Shown: piece by piece, positions 1 to 8,888 of the stretch
How the letters are laid out: each line of letters opens with the position of its first letter
How positions within the stretch are numbered: position 1 is the first letter of the stretch
Assembly: GCA_009843815.1 (NCBI GenBank)
Contig: VYCS01000021.1
Span: 1-40,741, forward strand
Direction of reading: 5' to 3'
DNA: 40,741 bases
Origin: Cenarchaeum sp. SB0675_bin_21
GTDB lineage: Archaea; Thermoproteota; Nitrososphaeria; Nitrososphaerales; Nitrosopumilaceae
Notes under the pieces: model-generated
The model's database searches: none
Told to the model about the DNA's origin: nothing
The model's input: the letters and a program-made list of their open reading frames with translations, nothing else
Translations under genes and position numbers: made by a program

Positions 1-177
1 GTATAGTTTTTAGATGTCATCTTTTATTCAACTACGATATTCTTCTCGAATGTAGCATTACGTTGAAATTTTGATAAATTGACAAAAAACATAATAAAAA
101 ACTAGTTGGAGCCACCTGTGACATTTGACAGATGAATGAAATTTTTAAATACAATTAGCACCCTAATATATAGCAAG

Positions 178-1035
178 ATGCCTATTGATCTGGGAGATTA
201 CAATGATCTAGTTGTTGAACCCATCGAGATACGATTTATTCGACCCTCGAAATTTCCTGTCAGATACTCTGCTGATGACACCGTAGAGATGATGTCACTC
301 AAGGAGAGCATAAGACAGCATGGTGTACTACAACCCATATTGGTGAGAGCATTAGAACAAGGTTTTGAGATTGTGGCCGGGCATCGACGATTCTCTGCCT
401 GCAGATCACTGCGTCACAGGTTTATACCGTGCCGCATAGGCGAATTTAGCGATCAGCAGGCATTTGAGATACAACTATCTGAGAACCTACAAAGAAAGAG
501 TATGGACCCATTAGAGGAGGCTGAAGCCTATCAGAAATATGTAACGGAGTTTGGATGGGGTGGTGTTGCGGACTTGAGTGCGCGTATAGGAAAGAGTGAG
601 GAGTATGTGTCACATAGAATACAGCTGTTACGGCTTCCAGACAGCGTAAAAAGCCACATCATAGACAAGAGTATGAATGTGAGTCAGGCGCTGGAACTGG
701 TGGGATCTCCCAACTCTGATATGTTTGTCGATGATATAGTGAATAATAGACTTACAGTAAAACAGATAAGACATCTAAAGACAGACATCCAAGATCCTGG
801 AACTGTGGCCAAACGTAGACGAGACTCCAAATCCAAAGAGTCCAACATAACAAAGAGAGGCATATTTGCACTAAAGATAGCACTCTCTCGGTTTGATGAC
901 TTGGTGGAGGCCGCCCATGACACCGACCCTCAACAGCGAGCTGCCTTGGTTGCTTTTTTGATGGATATGCGATTAAAAGTCCATTCTATGATAGATGAGA
1001 CCATACGGTTTGAAAAGAGTCGGCCTAAACGTTAA
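178..1035 (+). CDS. ParB/RepB/Spo0J-family DNA-binding protein
   Basis: Likely a chromosome-segregation or nucleoid protein that binds DNA as a CTP-dependent clamp, as known for ParB. The N-terminal ParB domain is clear: a first strand ending in an R-P-S-K-F-P stretch, an S-I-R-Q-H-G-V-L-Q-P-I motif, the nucleotide-binding VAGHRRFSACRSL, then ENLQRKSMDPLEEAEAY. A helix-turn-helix follows (LSARIGKSEEYVSHRIQLLRLP). The C-terminal ~90 residues are lysine-rich and unassigned. An upstream in-frame ATG at 136 exists, but the TATA-like TTTTTAAAT at 142-150 lies inside that extension and sits about 30 bases before the ATG at 178, so I use 178 (285 aa, leaderless). No parA is visible nearby. The 177 bases before it hold nothing else I can support. 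Confidence 0.85.
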   Translation: MPIDLGDYNDLVVEPIEIRFIRPSKFPVRYSADDTVEMMSLKESIRQHGVLQPILVRALEQGFEIVAGHRRFSACRSLRHRFIPCRIGEFSDQQAFEIQLSENLQRKSMDPLEEAEAYQKYVTEFGWGGVADLSARIGKSEEYVSHRIQLLRLPDSVKSHIIDKSMNVSQALELVGSPNSDMFVDDIVNNRLTVKQIRHLKTDIQDPGTVAKRRRDSKSKESNITKRGIFALKIALSRFDDLVEAAHDTDPQQRAALVAFLMDMRLKVHSMIDETIRFEKSRPKR

Positions 1036-1039
1036 CAGA

Positions 1040-1576
1040 TTATATGCCCAAAAATGGTGGTGCCCATTCCTGCATAAATTTTCTATATTCGGCCTTTGTA
1101 TACACTAATGCATACATGGAAGCGTCAGTCTGCGGGACAAAGTCGTATACCTCATACGTCTGTAGTATGTCTCCAAAGAGATTTCTGAATATATCGTTCT
1201 CCTCATATGCTATATCTTTGGTCAGAAACGATTTCACAGTTATCCAGTCATAGCCCCCCAAGGTCTTTCCAGAGTATGCAACAAAAGGTGCCTCGTTGAG
1301 ATACTTTTTAAGACCCTCCAACCTCTTTGGCAGGGCCTGAGATATTCGAAACGTCATTAAATCTATGTGTACTATTCGTCCAGGTATCTTTTTTGTATCT
1401 ACAGATATTGTATAACCACGAATTACGCCATCGGCCTCCATCTGTTTGATGCGAGACTCTATCTCATCCTGACTTATGCTGTACCCAAAGCCCCGCAGAT
1501 AGTCCCATATGGCAAACGTTCCCTGTCGAGCATCTTGACTCAGAGCTGATAATATTACATGATCTGCTCCATCCAT
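1040..1576 (-). CDS. Lrp/AsnC-family transcriptional regulator
   Basis: DNA-binding regulator of the feast/famine type. The first ~60 residues form a winged helix-turn-helix (DHVILSALSQDARQGTFAIW ... IESRIKQMEADGVIRGYTI), with the family's typical ending in which the recognition helix is followed by I-x-G-Y. The rest looks like a ligand-binding/oligomerisation region, but it lacks a clean RAM-domain signature, so the effector cannot be guessed. An ATG at 1591 is possible, but the TATA-like TTAATTAATTAA at 1600-1612 lies about 30 bases before the ATG at 1576, so I prefer that start (178 aa). It converges tail to tail on the parB-like gene with a 4-base gap. Confidence 0.8.
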   Translation of the reverse strand: MDGADHVILSALSQDARQGTFAIWDYLRGFGYSISQDEIESRIKQMEADGVIRGYTISVDTKKIPGRIVHIDLMTFRISQALPKRLEGLKKYLNEAPFVAYSGKTLGGYDWITVKSFLTKDIAYEENDIFRNLFGDILQTYEVYDFVPQTDASMYALVYTKAEYRKFMQEWAPPFLGI

Positions 1577-1662
1577 AATATGTAATAGCATAACGGTTAT
1601 TTAATTAATTAACCTCTTGTGGTGTGTAATATCTGTTAAATCTCTTAAAATATTATAAAATT

Positions 1663-2100
1663 ACAGTCTATGGGCCTGATTGACCAGAAAGGTACCTCAC
1701 AGCAATGCTGCATGTGCGACAGCACAAACACATGGCTCCACAGCAACAATTCAGGCGCCACAATTGTGGCGTTTTAATGCACGTAGGTGTCAACGTGGCA
1801 TTCAACATATTATTCATTTTTTATGCAGTGCAGTGGGGTAGGCGTGTGCAAGCTGTCTATGCACTACAAAACAAGATTGGAATGGTCTTGAGAGGAAAGA
1901 TACATCTTGGCACTTGCACGCTTCCTCCCAGTGTTAATGACATCATGGTCGGCACAGGCTGTCCAAAGGTTGGGTGTCAAAACCCGACCAACAAAAGACA
2001 TCTCAATGGAGCTCCTCTGAATGGCGGCTCATCGCCAACATCTGTGGAAACACAGGCTGTTTATCCCTCGGATTTAACACTCAGTTTCATCCCTCAGTAA
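1663..2100 (+). pseudogene. tnpB: Decayed C-terminal fragment of a TnpB transposon protein
   Basis: Remnant of an IS200/IS605-type TnpB. From about 1663 one frame reads MGLIDQKGTSQQCCMCDSTN, the conserved G-T-S-Q-x-C-x-x-C half of the TnpB zinc finger. Near 1745 the frame shifts, and the other frame continues QFRRHNCGVLMHVGVNVAFN, matching the usual F-x-C-x-x-C-G-x-x-x-H-x-D-V-N-A-A-x-N. Decay is clear: one zinc Cys is Arg, the catalytic Asp of D-V-N is Gly, and everything before the zinc finger, including the first two RuvC motifs, is missing. The open frame from 1705 to 2100 continues through the usual tail. It lies between two housekeeping genes, so it is probably a dead insertion. Confidence 0.75.
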
Positions 2101-2141
2101 CTTAACAGTTCCCTTATATGAAACAAGGATTATACTGTAAC

Positions 2142-3137
2142 ATGGATTATGCACACCCAGAAATTCTTGTAGATACAGACTGGGTGGAAGATAACTGTCT
2201 AAAAGAAGGTGTTCGATTAATAGAGGTTAACTATCGCCCAGAGAAGGCATACTTGAAGGGCCATATACGAGGCGCGACACTGATTCGATGGGGGGACCTG
2301 ATCAAAGAAGACAGCTATGTGGACAACGCATTTGGGCAGACATGGCTACCTGGAATGGACTCGTACGATGATAGCCTTCCTCAGGACATACTGGACAAGA
2401 AAGAGTTTGAACAGATGATGTCAAACCACGGTATAGATAGAGATACAAAAGTTGTGCTGTACGGAGATCATGGCAACTGGTTTGCTGCCTATGCATTCTG
2501 GCTCTTTAAGATATACAATCATCAAGACCTTTGTCTTATGGACGGGGGTAGAATAAAGTGGGAACTAGAAGGGCGCGAGTATGTTACCGAGGAGGTACAG
2601 GTGCAGCCTACCAAATACAAAGTAAAGTCCAACAATGAGGGTGACTTTCGTGCATCATTAGATGATGTCTACGACTCTCTTGAAAGTAAAGATGTGACAT
2701 TGGTCGATATAAGATCTCCTGAAGAATATTCGGGCAAGACCACATCCAACAAAGATTTGGGATTAGACGAGATGGATAAGAGAGGTCATATACCCGGAGC
2801 CGTCAATGTCCCAGCAAGTCAGACAGTTAACAAGGATGGTACATTCAAGAGTTATGATGAGCTATTGGAGCTGTATAAATCCCATGGAGTGATATCCGAT
2901 GATGATGTAGTAACGTATTGCCGACTTGGAGAGAGGGCTGCTCACTCATGGGTCGTTCTTAGGTACCTGTTGGGTTACCCTAACGTGTCCAGCTACGATG
3001 GTTCTTGGGGCGAGTGGGGGACTGCCCATGGTGTACCTATAGTGACATCTGATACGCCAAAATATACAGATTCAAAGAGAGAAGATGATGCACCAAAGAA
3101 ATCCAAAGGTTGGGGCGGTCGTTTTTGGAACAAGTAA
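2142..3137 (+). CDS. Thiosulfate sulfurtransferase (two-domain rhodanese)
   Basis: Sulfur-transfer enzyme that would move a sulfane sulfur from thiosulfate or a similar donor to an acceptor by a cysteine persulfide. Two rhodanese domains are visible. The N-terminal one (residues ~10-155) has no catalytic Cys loop (LYGDHGNWFAAYAFWLF), as is usual for the inactive half. The C-terminal one (~170-300) has the active loop TYCRLGERAAHSW, with Cys as nucleophile and the C-R-x-G-x-R shape. A lysine-rich tail follows. I start at the ATG at 2142 because the TATA-like TTATATG at 2114-2120 is ~26 bases ahead; an in-frame ATG at 2118 overlaps that box. Length (331 aa) is somewhat longer than the ~280 aa usual for the family. 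Confidence 0.88.
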   Translation: MDYAHPEILVDTDWVEDNCLKEGVRLIEVNYRPEKAYLKGHIRGATLIRWGDLIKEDSYVDNAFGQTWLPGMDSYDDSLPQDILDKKEFEQMMSNHGIDRDTKVVLYGDHGNWFAAYAFWLFKIYNHQDLCLMDGGRIKWELEGREYVTEEVQVQPTKYKVKSNNEGDFRASLDDVYDSLESKDVTLVDIRSPEEYSGKTTSNKDLGLDEMDKRGHIPGAVNVPASQTVNKDGTFKSYDELLELYKSHGVISDDDVVTYCRLGERAAHSWVVLRYLLGYPNVSSYDGSWGEWGTAHGVPIVTSDTPKYTDSKREDDAPKKSKGWGGRFWNK

Positions 3138-3629
3138 GAAAACACATGCCCAATTATAATGAGCAGGATGTCTAGCAACGTGAGGAATGGCTTTACTGAT
3201 TGTACAAACAGTACACCACCTAGCAGACACGTATTTCAAACTGGCCTATATCATAAAAGAGATTGACCCTGATACGTCAAGTTATATGAGATGCGCAGTC
3301 TATACCGACTGACACACATCAATCAACATTGCGTATCTGCCTAAAGCGGCCCTGTTCATGTCTGGTAAGTTGCGCCGTCTGGAGACTTTGACATTCCACC
3401 AGAACTCATTAAGCCGTCCGACTGTCGTATCACAACCATATACAATACATGCTGTGGAGCCATGTGATTATTTATAATTCATATGCTCGAACTCTATCAA
3501 AGATGAGCGCTCGTTGCAAATATGTCGTACTAATTATAATCAAATTTAGAGGATTTTGAAACATTCTTTGTATCTGCGGCAGTCTACAGCGATAACTCTT
3601 TTAGGTATGCTAAGCGTAATTTCGAGCTA
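3138..3629. other. Long intergenic region with possible small ORFs
   Basis: About 490 bases separate the rhodanese from the symporter. Besides the plus-strand ORF at 3187-3312, the minus strand has an open frame at about 3298-3475 reading VYGCDTTVGRLNEFWWNVKV and then LPDMNRAALGRYAML. This looks protein-like but has no good start codon, so it may be a gene relic. AT-rich stretches at 3470-3480 and 3530-3545 could be promoters. I see no tRNA or repeat. Confidence 0.4.
3187..3312 (+). CDS. Small hypothetical ORF (41 aa)
   Basis: Unrecognised. The reading begins MALLIVQTVHHLADTYFKLA and continues with a charged half including KEIDPDTSSYMRCA. A TATA-like TTATAAT at 3154-3160 is centred ~30 bases before the ATG, the spacing used by the leaderless genes elsewhere in this window, which is the main reason for listing it. 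It could equally be a chance frame or the remains of a longer gene. Confidence 0.3.
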   Translation: MALLIVQTVHHLADTYFKLAYIIKEIDPDTSSYMRCAVYTD

Positions 3630-5930
3630 TTGGAGTTTGTGCTATCACCAACTATCGGATATGTGGTACTCATAGGTGTGGGACTAGCGATGGCGGCCGT
3701 TGTTACTATGATGGTCAAGGTTGAGACCAAGTGGTTGGGAACCCGTAAGACTTCTGAATGGTTCTATACGGCAGGCCGTACCATAAAGACTGGACTCATT
3801 GCTGCATCTATAGTTTCAGCTTGGACTTGGGCAGCCACACTGTTGCAGTCGTCTACTGTAACGTTTGAGTTTGGTATGGCCGGAGCCTTTTGGTATGCCG
3901 CCGGAGCCAGCATACAGGTGGTCCTCTTTTCAATAATCGCCATAGAGCTGAAACGCAAGGCCCCCATGACCCATACATTTCCCGAGATGATATATGTCCG
4001 ATACGGGAAACACCCGCACAAAGTATTTCTCTTCTTTGCATTACTGACTAATACTATAGTTACTGCAATGCTGGTTTTGGGAGGCGCAGCAGTGGTGAAC
4101 TCCCTGACTGGCGTGGATATTACACTGGCCGCATTTCTCTTGCCCGTGGGGATAGTTGCGTATACAGTCTTTGGAGGACTAAAAGCTACATTCTTTGCTG
4201 AATATATCAATGCCGGCTTCATATTTGTGGTTGTTCTGATATTTGTCTTGGCGATATATTTTACTGGCCCGACTATAGGGGGCATACCTGGGATGTACGA
4301 CAAACTCACTGAGGCGGCATTACTTAACCCTGTGGAAGGAAACGTTGCAGGCAGCTTTCTCACTTTGGCCTCGGCTGGAGCTTTGGTCTTTGGGATAATA
4401 AACATTGTAGGGAATTTTGGAACCGTCTTTGTGGATCAATCATATTGGCAGAGGGCCATTGCCGCGCGGCCAAAATCAGCTACTGGTGGCTTCATACTGG
4501 GCGGTCTGGCGTGGTTTGCAATTCCCTTTGCGCTGGCCACTACGTTGGGTCTGGCAGCAGTAGCCAGCGGTGTGATATTGACCGAAGATCAGGTGGGTCA
4601 GGGCCTTGTGGCACCCACTACTGCATCAGTACTGATGGGTGATGTGGGCGCAATCTTGATACTAACAATAATCTTTACGGCCGTCACTGCCGCGGGTTCA
4701 TCACAACTAGTAAGTGTCTCATCACTGGTGACATATGATGTATACCGGACATACATGAAGCCCTCGGCTACAGGCCGCCAACTCATACGGGTGTCGCGAT
4801 ATACAATACTGTTATTTGGTATGGGCATGGGATTGTTGGGGCTAGCATTACTCCATATTGGACTATCGCTCCAGTATGTGTATCTTCTGATGGGCATATT
4901 GATAGGCTCTGCGGTTGCACCAATTGCCATGTCGCTATTGTGGTCTAGAACTGGCCCACATACGGCAATATCTGGAGCCATAGTGGGATTGGTGGCCGGC
5001 GTAGCAGTCTGGCTGGCATCAGCATATGCCATACACGGCGAGATCACTGTATTGGCTACAGGAGATACAATTCCAATGCTGGCTGGAAATATATCTTCCA
5101 TATCTACTAGTCTTGTAATATGCGTGGCTGGCAGCATGTTGACTCGCAACCGCTTTGACTTTCAGATGCTGCGACAAAAGATTGTTGTACTCGATGAGAA
5201 GATGCGCTCCATTATAGATAGGGATGCAGATGAGAATATGTTACGTCGTGCCTCGACAATATCTAAAAGGATAGGGTTGGCAGCAACAATGACGGTGGTG
5301 GTGGTCTGGCCGGCGCCTCTGTTTTTAAGCGGATATGTCTTTACATTGTCATCATTTACTGTGTGGGTCTGGTTGGCGGCTCTATGGGCGGTGGCCGGCG
5401 CCATAGTGGTGATCGTACTGCCACTCTTTGAGGCTAGACGAAGTATATGGCATGTCATATCTCATACGGACTCTGAAGATCATAATGATGTAATATATGA
5501 TCAAGACACTGTAATGGGTACGCCTTCAATTAGTGTTCTTGTACCTATAGATGGTTCAATACAATCTTTACGTGCCATGAGTAAGATGCATAATCTACTT
5601 CAGGAGATGGCTGGCGTCAGACTATATCTATTATACGTGATAGAGTGGCCCGAGGAGAATAAAGAGACCGATGAAAATATCATGCATCAGATGCAAAAAG
5701 AGGGTTACTTGGTACTACAGAGTGTGGTGGTTCCCAGAGAAGCTGGAGACGTGCACCGTATAGTGAAGGTTGGAGACCCATCTACACGAATAGTCGAGAT
5801 GGCCGAGAGCCTCCATGTAGATATGATAGCCATGGGGCGCCGGGGCCTGGGAGGCACTGATGATACTTTGGGCCATGTCACTCAAAATGTAATCCGGACC
5901 ACGCGCCAACCGGTCATACTACTGGACTAA
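3630..5930 (+). CDS. Sodium:solute symporter (urea transporter type) fused to a universal stress domain
   Basis: Membrane transporter of the SSS family, probably Na+- or H+-coupled urea uptake given that it flanks the urease genes. Residues ~1-600 carry about 13-15 hydrophobic segments with the motifs TSEWFYTAGRTIKTGL and SAWTWAATLLQSS, which are also found in the second symporter at 11096. From residue ~633 a soluble UspA-like domain follows (ISVLVPIDGS ... VKVGDPSTRIVEMAESL ... DMIAMGRRGLGGTDDTLGHV). Its nucleotide loop is G-x2-G-x8-G-H rather than the classic G-x2-G-x9-G-S/T, so ATP binding is uncertain. The start is TTG at 3630 (GTG at 3639 possible), with no ATG in frame. Its last 17 bases overlap the end of ureD on the other strand. 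Confidence 0.88.
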   Translation: MEFVLSPTIGYVVLIGVGLAMAAVVTMMVKVETKWLGTRKTSEWFYTAGRTIKTGLIAASIVSAWTWAATLLQSSTVTFEFGMAGAFWYAAGASIQVVLFSIIAIELKRKAPMTHTFPEMIYVRYGKHPHKVFLFFALLTNTIVTAMLVLGGAAVVNSLTGVDITLAAFLLPVGIVAYTVFGGLKATFFAEYINAGFIFVVVLIFVLAIYFTGPTIGGIPGMYDKLTEAALLNPVEGNVAGSFLTLASAGALVFGIINIVGNFGTVFVDQSYWQRAIAARPKSATGGFILGGLAWFAIPFALATTLGLAAVASGVILTEDQVGQGLVAPTTASVLMGDVGAILILTIIFTAVTAAGSSQLVSVSSLVTYDVYRTYMKPSATGRQLIRVSRYTILLFGMGMGLLGLALLHIGLSLQYVYLLMGILIGSAVAPIAMSLLWSRTGPHTAISGAIVGLVAGVAVWLASAYAIHGEITVLATGDTIPMLAGNISSISTSLVICVAGSMLTRNRFDFQMLRQKIVVLDEKMRSIIDRDADENMLRRASTISKRIGLAATMTVVVVWPAPLFLSGYVFTLSSFTVWVWLAALWAVAGAIVVIVLPLFEARRSIWHVISHTDSEDHNDVIYDQDTVMGTPSISVLVPIDGSIQSLRAMSKMHNLLQEMAGVRLYLLYVIEWPEENKETDENIMHQMQKEGYLVLQSVVVPREAGDVHRIVKVGDPSTRIVEMAESLHVDMIAMGRRGLGGTDDTLGHVTQNVIRTTRQPVILLD

Positions 5931-6738
5931 CTGCATGATGGCGCACTACACGCACAACACTATACATCATATGTAGGATCGCCTCAGTTTTGTTAGCGAG
6001 CATTCGTACTATTATGCCATCTTTACTATGCGTTATACTGGCACCACATGACACGTCCTTATGATGCAACATTGTGTCATTTATGTCACTGTATACTTTT
6101 GGTATTATACTGGCAGGTGCTAGTATGTATATGGTGGATACAATGTCGTATGTACCCATTATGCCATATTTAGAGATGCTATTTTGTGTGGGCTCGATCT
6201 GAGATGCATCGTACAGCCGCCATGTATCTGTATCACTTTTGGCAGATACTGTACTTTTAAACGATGAATATTCGAACATCTCCCCAAAAGCCCGCCGCCC
6301 TGAAGACAGTATGTCTGTGTATATTATGGTGGCCGACGGATGACAGACAATATCGACACTCTGTACATATCTGGAGTTCCTATACGGTATTGTGATGTCT
6401 GGCAGAAACTCCAGGTACGAGTCCTGCTCCAAGGTGATGGATATACTCTGGGTAGCCACCATACCCTGAGTATCATATATGCGCGTGGCTCCCTGAGTGG
6501 TCAGGCGGGCACGTGCCTTACCCTTTAATGTTATCTGTATGGTGTGATTATCTTTACCAAGAATTCCACCTGAACTACTCATCATGTATAGATGCGCCAT
6601 ATCGTATATTGTGTCATCACAGTGAATGGCTCTCTGTATGTGGTATGGTGGTTGCACAAACTGTTCTGTAATGGTGGTCTTTCTACCTCCACTTAGCACC
6701 AATCGCAGAACCCCCTGCCTCCCTACATGATACGTCAT
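5914..6738 (-). CDS. ureD: Urease accessory protein UreD
   Basis: Scaffold protein that binds apo-urease and, with UreF and UreG, delivers nickel to the active site. The family pattern is present through its length: an early LRLVLSGGRKTTITEQFVQP, then the MSSSGGILGKDNHTIQITL segment, and TTQGATRIYDTQ, the T-Q-x-x-x-R/K-I/V-Y motif typical of UreD. 274 aa is a normal length. The start overlaps the ureG stop by 4 bases (ATGA), so it is the last gene of the minus-strand ureE-F-G-D operon. Its 3' end overlaps the convergent symporter gene. Confidence 0.92.
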   Translation of the reverse strand: MTYHVGRQGVLRLVLSGGRKTTITEQFVQPPYHIQRAIHCDDTIYDMAHLYMMSSSGGILGKDNHTIQITLKGKARARLTTQGATRIYDTQGMVATQSISITLEQDSYLEFLPDITIPYRNSRYVQSVDIVCHPSATIIYTDILSSGRRAFGEMFEYSSFKSTVSAKSDTDTWRLYDASQIEPTQNSISKYGIMGTYDIVSTIYILAPASIIPKVYSDINDTMLHHKDVSCGASITHSKDGIIVRMLANKTEAILHMMYSVVRVVRHHAVSPVV

Positions 6739-7388
6739 TGTGTATGCGCCTTTGGTGCCTGATCAAACAGTATATCTGATATGATGTGGTCTACTATGCT
6801 ATCTACACCTGTATTATGTCTACAGTCGGACATCAAAAACGGCCTTTGGTCTCTCATGCGCAACGAGTCTTTACTCATGGTCTCTAGATTTGCATCAACG
6901 TGTGGGGCCAAATCTATCTTGTTTATCACTAAAAGATCACAACTCTGTATGCCTAACCCACCCTTACGGGGATACTTGTCTCCCCCGGCTACATCTATTA
7001 CATATATGAAGTAGTCCGCCAATACGGGACTAAAGGTAGTGGTGATGTTGTCTCCACCACTCTCTATAATTATAATGTCCAGCTCAGGATGACTCTGCTC
7101 CATCTCCTCTATTACTGCCAGATTCATGGAAGGGTCTTCGCGAACAGCCGTGTGTGGGCAGCCGCCGGTCGCCAGTCCGACTACTAAATCTTTGGGTATA
7201 ATGTTCAGATTTGTAGACAGTGTATGTCGAATTCTATCTGCATCCTCTTTTGATATGACATCATTTGATATTATGCCCGTCACATAGCCTCGGTCATACA
7301 ATATGGGAACCATCCGCTCTATCAACAGACTCTTGCCAGAGCCCACCGGACCTCCAATACCGACCCGGGGAATCCTACTGATCACCAT
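6735..7388 (-). CDS. ureG: Urease accessory GTPase UreG
   Basis: SIMIBI-class GTPase that carries nickel and powers its insertion into urease. Near the N-terminus is the P-loop GIGGPVGSGKSLLIERM. The metal-binding Cys-Pro-His triad follows in GLATGGCPHTAVREDPSMNL, then the switch-like ESGGDNITTTFSP and the base-recognition NKIDLAP. 217 aa is typical; there is no His-rich N-terminal extension, so it has no obvious nickel-storage role. It sits 14 bases after ureF and overlaps ureD by 4 bases. Confidence 0.96.
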   Translation of the reverse strand: MVISRIPRVGIGGPVGSGKSLLIERMVPILYDRGYVTGIISNDVISKEDADRIRHTLSTNLNIIPKDLVVGLATGGCPHTAVREDPSMNLAVIEEMEQSHPELDIIIIESGGDNITTTFSPVLADYFIYVIDVAGGDKYPRKGGLGIQSCDLLVINKIDLAPHVDANLETMSKDSLRMRDQRPFLMSDCRHNTGVDSIVDHIISDILFDQAPKAHTQ

Positions 7389-7402
7389 TTTATACCATCG
7401 AA

Positions 7403-8083
7403 TTATGTAATAAACATCTTGGCATCCATACGCTCATGAGCCATCTGCATTATCTCTGCCTGCGGACAGAACTGCCAGATATCTTTTGATGTATATCCGT
7501 ACTCTGCGGCCTGTAGTATATTTGGCTGAAGTGAATACATTATACTTTGAGCCTCTAGATGATGTATCATGCCCAACCTCAGGGCCGCCCCCATACTTGA
7601 AGTCACAAAACTGTACGATACGGCCAGCGGCGCCATCATATGCTCCAGATTCATGGCGCAGCAACATACGCCAATTGCTACAGGATGTGAACCTGAACCT
7701 GCATCAGATACATACTGTAGATACCACTTTAATGTGTCATTTTGTATAAAGTTGGCCACACATCGCGCCGTCTGTATACCTGACCTCCTATATGCTCTGC
7801 GCGACTCTTGTACCGTCTTGATAGCCGTGATCTTTTGATCTAACAACTCCAGTTCTTTGATGTTGTGTGTGGCGGTATACTTGTACGCTAAAGCGGCAGT
7901 CGTACAGTCGGTTGGTCCCACCTGATTCTGTAAGTATGCAGCACAGAACTCTTCTAGGTCTACACCTGACGTTATATCTTTAGCCAAATACATGGACTCT
8001 ATTCCATTGGACGTACTAAACAGGCCAGCTGGAAACATGCTGTCGCACAACTGCATCATGTTTAGCATGTTACGCATGGCCAC
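7403..8083 (-). CDS. ureF: Urease accessory protein UreF
   Basis: Helical accessory protein that bridges UreD and UreG in the nickel-insertion complex. The N-terminal signature LNMMQLCDSMFPAGLFSTSNGIES matches the UreF L-x-Q-L-x-D-S-x-F-P-x-G-x-F-S-x-S-x-G-x-E pattern. An HPVAIGVCC segment and a C-terminal stretch near SSMGAALRLGMIHHLEAQ are also as expected. It is all-alpha and 226 aa long. The start overlaps the end of ureE by 14 bases, which suggests translational coupling. Confidence 0.92.
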   Translation of the reverse strand: MAMRNMLNMMQLCDSMFPAGLFSTSNGIESMYLAKDITSGVDLEEFCAAYLQNQVGPTDCTTAALAYKYTATHNIKELELLDQKITAIKTVQESRRAYRRSGIQTARCVANFIQNDTLKWYLQYVSDAGSGSHPVAIGVCCCAMNLEHMMAPLAVSYSFVTSSMGAALRLGMIHHLEAQSIMYSLQPNILQAAEYGYTSKDIWQFCPQAEIMQMAHERMDAKMFIT

Positions 8084-8531
8084 TCACATTGGCGTTGTTG
8101 TGTGGTACAAATACCCGCATCTCAACTGCGATGTCATCGATGTCTAGCCTGTTTAATATGCGTCGGAATGTCGCCTCTTCAGATACATCCTGTATGGGGA
8201 GTAGTATCTGATTATTTTGTATGTCTATGGGGCGATGTAGATTTCCCAAGATGTGGCCCAACAGTACGAGTGTGGATGGTGCAACATTACGGGGCATCTG
8301 TATGACACATACCAACTCTGGCATCTGTTGTATGGTGACGATGTGACCATCGCCTTGCAGTATTATACCATTGTATAAAGTCATGCCGACAGGCAAATCG
8401 ATACCCATATCGTAACCCTTCTTCGACTGATGTCTGATGCGACTCTTTTGCATCTGTACCCTGTCTAATGATATGACATCCAAGTTCTTTGTGTTTGTTG
8501 TATCATCTAAGATTGTATCTAGCCTTATCAC
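8070..8531 (-). CDS. ureE: Urease nickel metallochaperone UreE
   Basis: Nickel-binding chaperone that hands metal to UreG. The N-terminal peptide-binding half is followed by the metal-binding half, with [20 protein letters not shown], where the His of G-N-x-H is the conserved nickel ligand. The C-terminus has only two further His residues ([12 protein letters not shown]), so the His-rich tail of some bacterial UreE proteins is missing. The start is GTG; the AT-rich promoter shared with ureA is ~26 bases upstream. First gene of the accessory operon. Confidence 0.88.
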   Translation of the reverse strand: MIRLDTILDDTTNTKNLDVISLDRVQMQKSRIRHQSKKGYDMGIDLPVGMTLYNGIILQGDGHIVTIQQMPELVCVIQMPRNVAPSTLVLLGHILGNLHRPIDIQNNQILLPIQDVSEEATFRRILNRLDIDDIAVEMRVFVPHNNANVSGHA

Positions 8532-8544
8532 ATCATACAGACAC

Positions 8545-8562
8545 CATTAATGATTATTAAGT
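8545..8562. promoter_or_regulatory. Shared divergent promoter of ureE-F-G-D and ureA-B-C
   Basis: The only gap between the two urease operons is 51 bases, and it contains a nearly symmetric AT-rich stretch (CATTAATGATTATTAAG, 8545-8561). Its centre is ~26 bases from the GTG of ureE on one side and ~26-29 bases from the ATGs of ureA on the other, the distance expected of a TATA box for leaderless transcripts. One AT-rich core may therefore serve both directions. Confidence 0.6.
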
Positions 8563-8582
8563 ACGCAGTATCTTGTAGAGTA

Positions 8583-8885
8583 ATGATGCTGACCCCTCGC
8601 GAGACAGACAAACTACAGATATTTGTAGTAGCAGAGCTGGCCCGGAGGCGACAAGGAAGGGGTTTGAAACTGAATAGACCTGAGGCGATAGCCTTGATTG
8701 CAGATCATGTACTTGAGGGTGCCCGAGATGGGCGTTCAGTAGCCGAATTGACCAGCTCAGGTCGTAATGTATTATCAAGTGATGATGTACTGCCTGGTGT
8801 TGCAGACCTGATAGATTCAGTACAGGTTGAGGCTACATTTGATGACGGGACAAAGCTGGTAACGGTGCACAATCCGATACGGTGA
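8583..8885 (+). CDS. ureA: Urease gamma subunit
   Basis: Small structural subunit of urease. The sequence begins [20 protein letters not shown] and has the family blocks [40 protein letters not shown] and a [20 protein letters not shown] ending. 100 aa is standard. An in-frame ATG at 8550 would add an unusual leader and lies in the promoter itself, so I start at 8583 (8586 is equally possible). First gene of ureABC; the ureB start is 3 bases after its stop. Confidence 0.94.
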   Translation: MMLTPRETDKLQIFVVAELARRRQGRGLKLNRPEAIALIADHVLEGARDGRSVAELTSSGRNVLSSDDVLPGVADLIDSVQVEATFDDGTKLVTVHNPIR

Positions 8886-8888
8886 TGC

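Noticed and set aside
3764-4405. 213-codon minus-strand open frame inside the first symporter
   Set aside because: It is the mirror of a clear membrane-protein frame, is rich in Pro/Ala/Thr in the way typical of antisense shadows, and has no recognisable motif.
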